Shown: positions 56,273-64,000 of the stretch, piece after piece
Layout: the number at the start of each line of letters is the position of its first letter
Position numbering within the stretch: the stretch's first letter is position 1
Origin: Hermatobates lingyangjiaoensis
Taxonomy: Eukaryota > Arthropoda > Insecta > Hemiptera > Hermatobatidae
Assembly (NCBI GenBank): GCA_026182355.1
Contig: JAPFBL010000321.1
Coordinates: forward strand, 1 to 64,000
Direction: 5' to 3'
DNA length: 64,000 nt
Position numbers and translations under genes: made by a program
The notes under the pieces: model-generated
What the model was told of the DNA's origin: nothing
The model's database searches: none
Seen by the model: the letters and a program-made list of their open reading frames with translations, nothing else

Positions 56273-56480
56273 GAATTTTCAAAAGAACACACAGAAAAGA
56301 AATCACTGAACTCACTACTATATTTTGATGCCTTCGTCGTTATCAGCCTTTGGAGCGATTCACATCTATTCCTGACGACGAGGACATCGAAATATAGTAG
56401 TGAGTTCAGTGATTTCTTTTTTGTGTGTTCTTTTGAAAATTCTAGTTTATTCAGTTCAAAGAATCGTTTCATCTAATTGG
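56266..56480. mobile_element. Head-to-head pair of PLE family E copies
   Basis: Hammerhead-like motifs at 56313-56345 (minus, GAAA changed to AAAA) and 56371-56397 (plus, CTGACGA, GAAA overlapping ATAT). The arms TAGAATTTTCAAAAGAACAC are inverted around 56350. (TA)n on the left. Confidence 0.65.
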
Positions 56481-56492
56481 TTATATATATAT

Positions 56493-56656
56493 ATAACCCG
56501 TCCGTCCCGAACCTGTCAATATCAGGTCCTTTTTAAAGATCCCTACTCGAAATACATTTGAGCTGATCAAAAAATTTGAAATTTTTGATCCTACATTGAG
56601 CTGATCCTACACTTTTAGGCAAAATGTAGGACTCCCAATGTAGAATCTATAGAACC
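56493..56656 (+). mobile_element. SINE S1 fragment with internal duplication
   Basis: Contains AAAGATCCCTACTCGAAATA and GGACTCCCAATGTAGAATCT of the SINE core, separated by a short duplicated GAGCTGATC block. Confidence 0.6.
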
Positions 56657-56689
56657 ACCGATCTACAAATCGGTAAAGCCGGTAAATGG

Positions 56690-57205
56690 CTGCCGTTATC
56701 ACCCGCTAGGGGATCGGTCTAAACAAAACAAAAAAAATTGTTTAGCAATTTTCTGAAGGCGCTTCAGAACAGAACTTGTAGGACACTATTTTGTATTGAA
56801 AGAGTAGAGAGAATAATTTCATTATTGTGTTAGAATTGTTCATATTATTATAGTTTGTTAATGAATACCGTAATCTATGCTAAGAAACAGGTAATAAATA
56901 AACTCCCTGATTTGAGGGTTACTAAAATCAGGAGAAAAAAACTTTGTATGAGTATGAGAATATATGTTTTTCTTGTCGCAGGTTGATCTATTAACAAATG
57001 ATGTTCTACGCAACTCATGCGTTTGGCCTAGGGGATCAGTTTAAACATTAAAAAAAAAACCACAAATGAAAGTTTAACAAGAAAAAGTATTTTTGTTGCT
57101 TTCTATAAAAGATGTCTTGTAAAAAAACTCATCTCTAGAATAGCGCTTCAGACTTGTTGGACACTATTCTATATTGAAGGTAGTAGAGAGAAATAATTTC
57201 AAAAG
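56690..57205. repeat. Degenerate ~370-bp duplication
   Basis: CCTAGGGGATC(G/A)GT and GCGCTTCAGA...TTGTAGGACACTATT...TATTGAA blocks occur twice in the same order, near 56700-56830 and 57030-57200. No coding sequence was seen. Confidence 0.5.
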
Positions 57206-57396
57206 AATTTCAACAAAGATGGTTCAAAGGGGGTGAGTGGGAGAGGTAGATAGGGGACGTTTCGAAATGTGAACGTTTCAGGAAAAGAGAGTGGGTGTTG
57301 TTGTTTAGACAGGAGAGGGGGGAGTCTGTGTGAAGGTGGGGTTGGTATTCCAGTATCGCACATAGCTTTGCTAGGAGTTGATCTGATCCTGGTGCG

Positions 57397-57448
57397 CTAA
57401 TCTTCTGCCAAGTCACGAATATCTCTCTCTTCAAGGCCTTTCATCTTC
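57397..57448 (-). CDS. Candidate short terminal exon, unidentified
   Basis: On the minus strand TTTTTGCTTTTTGAAATGCA ends in ACAAG and is followed by 1 nt, 16 codons (KMKGLEERDIRDLAED) and TAG. The stretch is GC-richer and mixed in composition. Sixteen codons are too few to identify a family or exclude chance. Confidence 0.3.
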
Positions 57449-57802
57449 CTTGTAATTGCATTTCAAAAAGCAAAAAGGTAACCCCTTATATACCCACATC
57501 TTGTTTAAATGAACTTCATTATACAGTTACAAAGGCATCCAATCAATTAAAAAACTAATGAAATTTAATCAAAAATTCGAAATATATTTTTCAACAATAT
57601 ATATTCCCATACACATACTAGACTCGTATCGTGTCTAGTTTGGATCGTTTTTCCGTTTATTAAGTGAATAATTGTAAAGAAAAATTAGTTTTTTAGCTAC
57701 ATCGAAAAGTTACATTAGAAATATTTAATTTACTTTTTTTTATTGGTGGTCATTTCTTTAAATGCAGATTGACCTATATTTATTATGACATCACTCCATA
57801 TA

Positions 57803-57847
<45 letters not shown>

Positions 57848-57933
57848 TCAAAACCACAAGCAAAGAGAAAAACAAAATATTTTCCTTGTGGTCTATATAT
57901 ATATATATATATATATATTTGTGTATGATTTTT

Positions 57934-57969
57934 TACCTGAAGATGGCTAATGTAAGCCGAAAGCTTGTA
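57934..57969 (+). ncRNA. Minimal hammerhead ribozyme motif, family I, intact
   Basis: Stem I TAC/GTA, core CTGAAGA, T, stem II GGCT/AGCC with loop AATGTA, GAAA overlapping self-complementary AGCT, H17 = T. The PLE ATG lies 64 nt downstream at 58034, almost the same spacing as in family J at 52492. Confidence 0.78.
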
Positions 57970-58033
57970 TTTTAGATTAAGTCTTAAATTATAATGTTAG
58001 AATAAAGTTTTAAAGTGTTTAGTGTTTACCTTC

Positions 58034-58147
58034 ATGTCGTTACCAGAACTCCTCTGGAAACTACCCGAGAGTTACCGTAAACTAGTGAGGAATCTAAAAA
58101 AAATCAGCCGTAAATTGGTCAACGCAGAAGCTGCTGCCAACTTTTAT
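58034..58147 (+). pseudogene. Penelope-like element ORF N-terminus, open but truncated
   Basis: ATG at 58034 opens MSLPELLWKLPESYRKLVRN, continuing LKKISRKLVNAEA. Near the end the frame shifts relative to a recognisable LLPTF followed by ATAATA, and the sequence becomes (TA)n. The basic helical region matches the PLE N-terminus. Only about 38 codons remain. Confidence 0.7.
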
Positions 58148-58171
58148 AATATATATATATATATATATATA

Positions 58172-58300
58172 TAATTTCTATTAAAACCTATGCCTATTTC
58201 TATTTTAACACATTTTCGAATTAATTTTTCAAATTTCCTGACCTCTGGCTTCCATAAGTTTAGGACAAGATACATCAGTTCTGCAAAATTTTTATTTCTG
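58172..58300 (-). pseudogene. Penelope-like element ORF fragment
   Basis: The minus frame contains LWKPEVRKFEKLIRKCVKIE and ends in (TA)n at 58150-58171. It lies downstream of the ribozyme at 58304. A companion piece in plus orientation at 58480-58517 reads EFEGLLPKYTNI before the next (TA)n. Confidence 0.65.
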
Positions 58301-58303
58301 TAT

Positions 58304-58343
58304 ATCGACATGTTTCGGGTCTTCATCGACCATTTTCAAAGAT
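58304..58343 (-). ncRNA. Hammerhead-like motif, family L, core decayed
   Basis: Stem I ATC/GAT, stem II GGTC/GACC with loop GATGAA, GAAA overlapping self-complementary ACATGT, H17 = C. The core has an insertion (TTTGAAAA). Confidence 0.6.
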
Positions 58344-58529
58344 GTTATTTACAAACGTAGTTTTACAATTTACTTAAAATTAATACAATTTTAAACCGAA
58401 GAACTCAAATAAACTATACACAAAGTCAACTGCACATAATCATAACAACACCTATTTCTATTTTAACACATTTTCGAATTAATGAATTCGAAGGCCTGCT
58501 CCCCAAATATACGAACATATATATATATA

Positions 58530-58690
58530 TAATCAATGATCAAACCACAATAAGAAATGGGAAAACAAGACTAAGATCTTTCAACCGTAACAAGAGGTTG
58601 TTAGACTAAATACAATAAATACAATACATTTATTGTATTTATAGTGGTTTGATCATTGATTGTTATTTCACGTGTTTATGTGAAAGCTTT
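58530..58690. mobile_element. Family A pair with deleted centre
   Basis: The left copy keeps only the GAAAGATC half of the ribozyme. The right copy keeps only the 3' arm (TTGATCATTGATTGTTATTT). (TA)n tracts lie on both outer ends. Confidence 0.6.
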
Positions 58691-58705
58691 ATATATATAT
58701 ACGGG

Positions 58706-58800
58706 GACCTAAGAAACCCGGATTTAAAAAAGAGTTTTAGAAAATTAGAAATATTTTCTAACAAATTAAATAATGTGGTATCGGACATTCATTTTTTAAA
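58706..58800 (+). pseudogene. Penelope-like element ORF fragment
   Basis: It reads LKKSFRKLEIFSNKLNNVVS followed by DIHFLN before a TA tract, the same helical N-terminal region as at 52772 (FRKLEKYKTKLNQVETDIQF). No ribozyme is attached; (TA)n lies on both sides. Confidence 0.65.
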
Positions 58801-58859
58801 TATATATATAATGAAATACCAAAGGCTTAGGATGCTAACAAAATCTTCATAAACTTTGC

Positions 58860-59480
58860 TAGTCCTAAATTATTTTATTATACAATTGTTTACTTTCTAA
58901 AAACGAAATGTTATAATTTATTATCAAATTATAATATTCATTTTCACGTATCCCCCAATCATTTAAACATAGCTATTATTGTTACTAAACAATCAAAAAT
59001 CGTGATAATAGTTGCCTTATTGTATTTGTCTTTTTCATAGAAAAAAATATATAATGGTAAAAGATCAAAACCAAAACTTGAAAAATGGCCCAGAAAAACT
59101 GATGTAATAGATAAATAAATTCCTAGTCCATACATTTTTATACAACTATTATCAAAAAGAAGAAGAGAGGGAGTTAATACAATTCTTCTATTTTTTCTAT
59201 TTATTATATTTTTCTTCACAATATTTATGAATATATAGTCACACACTTACAGTGTAAGTGTGTTTGTTTACTCTGTGTGTGTTGCTATTCTTTGATTTTA
59301 AACTCAAATCGTGTCTCGTATCGTGTCTAGTTTGGATCGTCCTTTCGTTTATTAAGTGAATATATAGTAAAGAACATTCAGTTTTTTAGCTACATCGAAA
59401 AGTTACCATAGAAATAATTATTTTTTTTATTAAATCAGTGGTAATTTCTTCAAATGCAGATTTATGTATATTTATTGTGA
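58860..59480. other. AT-rich, with family H 3'-end piece
   Basis: At 59320-59365 TTTGGATCGT...TTCGTTTATTAAGTGAATAT matches the family H tail at 2190-2230. No gene is called; the 95-codon minus frame at 58959-59246 has low-complexity composition. Confidence 0.4.
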
Positions 59481-59485
59481 CATGA

Positions 59486-59524
<39 letters not shown>

Positions 59525-59529
59525 ATATA

Positions 59530-59880
59530 TACACAAAACTAAAGTTTATCGGGAGTCGGTCAGTTCTTCAGATTTAAATTAAACTCTCATTGCCAACTTT
59601 TCGGTTTTTATTTAAAACCTTTTTCATAGGTAGAAGTATAAATTTTGAAACAGAAAAACTAAGTATTACATTACAAATTATTTTACAAAGAAAAATCTAC
59701 ATACTAATTTGTAATGTAATACTTAGTTTTTCTGTTTCAAAACATATACTTCTGCCTATGAAAAAGGTTTTAAATAAAAGCCGAAACGTTGGCAATGAGA
59801 GTTTTATTTAAAGCTGAAGAACTGACCGACTCCTGATAAACTTTGTTTTGTTTCTATTCCACGGTCGATACTTTTATCAA
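59530..59880. mobile_element. Head-to-head pair of PLE family F copies
   Basis: Minus motif 59589-59632 and plus motif 59754-59793. The plus motif has stem I GCC/GGC, a stem II built from GGTTTT/AAAAGCC, and GAAA overlapping ACGT with H17 = T. Its core reads TATGAA rather than CTGANGA. The arms are inverted around 59675 and the outer ends meet (TA)n at about 59520 and 59880. Confidence 0.65.
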
Positions 59881-59886
59881 TATATA

Positions 59887-59925
<39 letters not shown>

Positions 59926-59929
59926 ATTT

Positions 59930-60032
59930 CACATAAAGTTGGGTTTTTGACTCTGACGAAGACCGCTTGTTACTGTTGAAAGATCTTGGTCTTGTTTTCC
60001 CATTTCATATTGTGGATTGATCATTGATATAT
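59930..60032 (+). mobile_element. Single family A copy in (TA)n
   Basis: The ribozyme at 59949-59991 has intact CTGACGA, GAAA and AGATCT. Stem I has a G-U pair (AGTC changed to GGTC) and stem II one mismatch. The 3' arm ends in TA repeats at 60028. Confidence 0.72.
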
Positions 60033-60143
60033 ATATAGATCATTCAAAAACTAAACAGTACTTTTTAAAATCCACAGACTATTTTTCTTTGTAAAATAAT
60101 CTCTAATGTAATACATAGTTTTTCTGTTTCAAAATTTTATAGT

Positions 60144-60187
60144 CCTGCGGATGAAAAAGGTTTTAAAGAAAAAGCAAAACGTTGGCA
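60144..60187 (+). ncRNA. Hammerhead-like motif, family F, decayed
   Basis: GATGAAAAAGGTTTTAAAGA is followed by GCAAAACGTTGGC. ACGT stem III is kept, GAAA is lost. Confidence 0.45.
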
Positions 60188-60249
60188 AGGAGAATTTAAT
60201 TTGAACTTGAAGAACTGACCGAGTACTTTTAAACTTTAATTCTGTACAT

Positions 60250-60960
60250 ATATATATATATACAATGGTTTGTTAATAACTAAATGGTGTGATAAGTAAG
60301 AAATGAGGCGGACTTTTCACCCCTAGGGTGACACTGGGGCAGACTGGCTTTGACAGCCGGCGGTGGAGACAAACAGATCATTTATCTGCACTATACCGTT
60401 GTATGTTATGCCAATCTGCAAGCTTGGAGACTTTATAACAGGTAATAGATAGTTTAGACAAAACATCTACTATGAATACTAATTACAAATCTACATATAA
60501 CGAGGGAAACAGAGAGAAGGAGAAAGAGAGCGGGTATGACAAATACGAAAGAATGAGTGAGAGAGATAAAAACCTATTGGAATTTACATTAAAACATCAT
60601 AGGAGAGAGAAAGACATGAGACCTTTGACACTTTTCAATAAATATTTTATAATAAATTAATTAACTCATATTAATTGAAAAATATAACTTAAATTTCAAT
60701 AAAAAATTAATTAATTTGTATTGCAGAAGTTTTCCTGACGATGAATAGGTAAACTTCAGGTATTGTTTCATGTCATGATTATGATTATGTGATGATTATG
60801 ACATAATCATCATTACAGACCTTTATGACAAAAGAGCTATAATTTTTAATTAATTTAATAATCATAAGTTAGATCGATTGAATAAACATGTTATTCTTAA
60901 AAAAAACTGGTGTTACTGTAACTATGATTACTATAATATTATTATTATTATTGTTATTTG
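60250..60960. other. AT-rich, no gene recognised
   Basis: A 62-codon plus frame at 60472-60660 is Lys/Glu-rich and unsupported. A short inverted repeat around CATAATCATCATTAC lies near 60790. Confidence 0.35.
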
Positions 60961-61565
60961 GGGGTGACTGTAGCACTGCGTCTTAAAAAACGATTGTATT
61001 TTCGCCATTTTGTGCTAAAGGACCCCAGTTAGCTTCAACGTCTCCAAGAAGCTTAGTACTTTTGCTGGGTCCAGCGGTAAAAGTTTTTCTATAATATTGT
61101 TGTGTCCCGAAGCACTTACCTCTGTGCAGCAAAGTTGTCTGACAGTCAGCAAGCAGGTGCAACGGTGTTTCTTCCTCTTTTTTGCAGAATCTGCATAAAC
61201 CATCATTGATAATATCCATTCAGGCTCCCTACGTTTGGGGAGAAAGTGAATTCCTTCTTTATTCTTCGGTGCGGTCTTCTTCGGGTCGCTAGGTGCACTT
61301 GTTGGATCCCACTAGTTTGCGCTTTTGGACCTTCTAAGCTTCCGAATGATGATATCCAGACTTCCTTCTCTTTAGTGTTATACACAGGTAACTCCCTGAT
61401 GCTTTATCGGTGGTATTTTGTCCACTCCGGCATAGCACCGCATAACTGAGTAAGGCTATTTACTCAAGGAAGTTGCCTGGTACCCTTGAGGCTCCGTTCG
61501 TAATACAGTAACCCCTGTATCATGCATCCTTCAGCACGGATCGCATAACACCTTGGATTGTTGTT
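60960..61565 (-). pseudogene. Non-LTR retrotransposon C-terminal zinc-finger fragment
   Basis: The minus frame at 60983-61219 contains IINDGLCRFCKKEEETPLHL and then LADC, the CxxC...HxxxxC motif that follows the RNase H region in Jockey/I/R1-type ORF2 proteins. A plausible cysteine/histidine finger is complete. Upstream, 61380-61565 shares blocks with 47166-47545. The reverse transcriptase is absent and frames are broken. Confidence 0.65.
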
Positions 61566-61781
61566 ATTATAATACTAATGAACAATAAATTTAAGGACTG
61601 AGAAATATGAAGAATATATAATTTGCATTAATTTAAGCTTGGAAGGGATGTTACTGTTGAAGACCGCGATGAAATAGTGAAAAGTAACAGTAAACATTAT
61701 CATTAGTTTGAATTTTATGATAAATAAAAATAATGACAAATAAATAAATAAATGACAAATAAAAAGTAGTAATTCACTAAT

Positions 61782-62120
61782 AGTAGTAGTAATAGTAACA
61801 GTAGTAGTAGGCAACACTGTAGATTGCAGTGGATGTCCCACAAGGGAACACACATACACAGAACATTATGCCATTTGTGATACCACACAATGAAGATTGA
61901 TTCTACATTGGAAGTCCTAAATTTTGCCTAACTCAAGTGTATTTAGAGTAGGGATCGTTAACAAGTATATGACATCGTACAGGCTCGGGGACCGACTGCT
62001 TAACGTCCTTTCTCCTTTGGGATGATGTGCTCAGATTTATTCACATCCCACGTGAATATATAGAGAGCCAGGTGGGGGATCGAACCCCGGACCTACTAGT
62101 TCAGATGTGAGTACTAAGCT
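61782..62120 (-). mobile_element. SINE S1, nearly full-length
   Basis: The tail begins in TAG triplets at 61782 (antisense view). Then come the GCAGTGGATGTCCCACAAGG tail, the core with GGGACCGACTGCTTAACG, and a B-box-like GGGATCGAACCCCG. The A-box end of the head is cut off. Confidence 0.78.
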
Positions 62121-62269
62121 AAGTACTTTAAAACAAACGCACAACCTGACGCTGAAACATTACTATATTTATATTCATCCATTCCACGGAAGAATATAAA
62201 TAAATTATAACTATATAAGTATATATATAACAGATTCAATAATATATCCACCGTTTGATAGAATAGGTA

Positions 62270-62545
62270 TGTTCTCTAATCAGATTCGGTGAATTTTCTA
62301 TTATAAACAATCAAACTCTCGTTTCCGACGTTTCAGTTTTATCTAAAACCTTTTTCATAGGCAGAAGTAAGAATTTTTTAACTAAAAAAATGAAACTTAC
62401 ATTATTATTCCTTTAAAAAATGTAAAATTTTATTTTCTTAGTTAAAAAATTCTCACTTCTGTCTATGAAAAAGGTTTTAGATAAAACCGAAACATCGGTT
62501 TTTATCCTAGAAAATTGACCGAATCCCGATTAGAGAACACACCTA
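62270..62545. mobile_element. Head-to-head pair of PLE family F copies (subfamily 2)
   Basis: Minus motif 62324-62362 (GAAACGTCGG) and plus motif 62461-62498 (GAAACATCGG). Both have the TATGAAAAAGGTTTTAGATA stem II. The ends are outward, with CGGT(G/C)AATTTTCTA-type arms. Confidence 0.6.
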
Positions 62546-62929
62546 TATAAGTATAGGTAATAGACGTATTTTACACTTGAGTATAAAATAATTTATTCTG
62601 ATAATATTTCCATTTAGGGAAAAGTATTCTTATCAATATCAATATGAATATTAATTCATGAAATTGATTATTGATTATTTAAGTGAAGTTAACATAAAGT
62701 TCTTATACAGTCTCAAGTTCAGTAGAGAGTATTACTTCATGACTAAAAACACTATTATTTTTCTTATATATTCTTTATAAAAATCAGAAAATCTAAAACT
62801 TATAGGTTATGTTTTGAAGATATTGAAATGGATATGGTCTTGAATGTTATGTAATATATGTATCATAGAATACCTTTCTAGAGGAATATGAAAACCTGCA
62901 ATGGTAGTGATACACCGTTAGTTTCCCAG

Positions 62930-62998
62930 ATCCGTGACACACTGAGAGTCAATGTCCGCAAGGTTTCCTCTACTAGGACAGCAATAATAGAAAACTAA
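62930..62998 (+). CDS. Weak candidate terminal exon
   Basis: GTTAGTTTCCCAG is followed by 22 open codons (IRDTLRVNVRKVSSTRTAI, then IEN) and TAA. The minus strand has a comparable acceptor here (TTTTTTTCTTTTTAG), so the strand is uncertain. GC-richer than its surroundings. Confidence 0.22.
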   Translation: MRDTLRVNVRKVSSTRTAIIEN

Positions 62999-63284
62999 CA
63001 GAGCTTTATTGCTTTTTTCGTGGCATCTTACCTAAAAAGAAAAAAACAGTTTTACATTAAAAGTGTTATTTAACAATATTTAATCTGGATTCAATAAATA
63101 ATAGATTAATTTGGATTCAAACATAATTCAAATATATATTTTTCTAAAATGCTTGATTGATTCTTCTAGATCTTAATAAATAATCGCGAAGTTATGCTTT
63201 TTCGTAAATACCAGATAGAGATACATACTTAATGAAATAACCTATTCTAAATTATTTTATTTCATATTTTTTTATAAATGAACA

Positions 63285-63500
63285 CATTGATCAAATCACA
63301 ATATGAAATAGGAAAAAAAGGCTAAGATCTTTCAACCGTAGCAAGCAGTCTTCGTCAGAGTTAAAACTTAACTCAGTTGGGTTTTGATTATGACGAAGAC
63401 CGCTTGTTATGGTTGAAAGATCTTAGTCTTTTTTTCCAACATTTCATATTGTGGTTTGATCATTGATTGTTATTTCACGTGTTTATGTGAAATCTTGTAA
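63285..63500. mobile_element. Head-to-head pair of PLE family A copies
   Basis: Minus ribozyme 63320-63362 (stem I weakened) and plus ribozyme 63386-63428 (C3 of the core changed to A). Both keep GAAAGATCTT. Unlike most pairs it is not bordered by long (TA)n. Confidence 0.72.
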
Positions 63501-63649
63501 ATTAACTCATATTTGAATATGCATGTGGTGTATTTATATAATTATGGCATAAATCATATATGCATTACGAATTTTAATATGTATATGAGTCACCAACCAT
63601 GAACATATCAACGTGCTAAGTATTTCCTCTCTTTTTTTCTCTTGATGTC

Positions 63650-63725
63650 GGCTAGAAGGAAAAATAAAATAATTTTAAAAAAAATCTTGAGTCGCCTACA
63701 CTCAGCTTTACATAATAGCATACTT
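63650..63725 (+). repeat. Fragment of the 28131-type element
   Basis: AATCTTGAGTCGCCTACACTCAGCTTTAC matches the 5' region of the tRNA-Arg-unit element (28305-28340; inverse at 21455-21500) and then breaks off. Confidence 0.55.
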
Positions 63726-63737
63726 CTTGGATATATA

Positions 63738-64000
63738 AGGTGTTCCAAAAGTCTTGGGCACATTTTGAAATTGAATATCTCGGTAACTATTAGGGACATA
63801 AAACGCATCTGGTATTTATCTCGAATAATATCTCGAAATACACGTTCAACAACAGTGCATGATTCAGTTTTTGCAAAACGCTTCTTCCGGTTCAGTGAAC
63901 ACTATTAATGGATTTGAAAAGAAATAAAAAAAAAATCAATAGCCTAACAAAAAACTTAATTAGCTTTAAAATGGCACAAATTTATCTTACTACTATTCAC
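63738..64000 (+). repeat. Unclassified repeat start at right window edge
   Basis: GGTGTTCCAAAAGTCTTGGG is a common type of transposon terminus. The element would continue past the window or was truncated. No frame of note. Confidence 0.3.

Overview
This is eukaryotic, intron-era DNA from an invertebrate animal, most likely an arthropod, although the sequence alone does not fix the species. It is very AT-rich, dense in (TA)n, (CA)n, (GA)n and (CT)n microsatellites and satellites, and almost free of genes. It carries Penelope-like elements (PLEs), tRNA-derived SINEs, a Helitron helicase relic, non-LTR retrotransposon pieces, and hAT and Tigger/pogo-type MITEs. There is no bacterial gene organisation, no CRISPR array and no complete gene.

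Host coding sequence seems limited to isolated exons. The best is the last exon of a GOLD-domain protein at 787-902 (+). A splice-bounded internal exon lies at 7466-7550 (-). Weaker candidates are near 23.0, 30.1, 39.0, 57.4 and 62.9 kb.

Layout: 0-5.5 kb holds two copies of a retroelement 3' end around an antisense non-LTR ORF1 with 43-bp 5' repeats. 5.7-8.7 kb has a hAT MITE, an exon and a Helitron helicase pseudogene. 9.2-12 kb has 50-bp and 241-bp tandem repeats. 13.8-19.6 kb has AT-rich repeats and SINEs. 20.2-21.6 and 28.1-29.2 kb carry inverted copies of one element that holds tandem tRNA-Arg-like units. 30.7-33.9 kb is SINE and retroelement debris. 34.1-36.3 kb is a 65-bp satellite, 39.4-46.9 kb a 31-bp satellite with higher-order structure, and 48.6-49.3 kb a 26-bp satellite. 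50.7-51.3 kb is a MITE, and 52-64 kb is packed with PLE fragments.

The most striking signal is about 45-50 copies, in some 15 unrelated sequence families, of one RNA motif: a short stem I, a CUGANGA core, one extra base, stem II, GAAA, then a short self-complementary stem III and one unpaired H base. This matches the minimal hammerhead ribozymes known from the pseudo-LTRs of Penelope-like retroelements. In several copies the motif precedes a recognisable PLE N-terminal reading frame, and in two families the start codon lies 63-64 nt downstream. The frame breaks off at the same point, a motif like LLPxxTNI, where it runs into a (TA)n tract. Many copies are head-to-head pairs with both 3' ends facing outward into (TA)n. 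All assignments come from reading the sequence; no database search or folding program was run.
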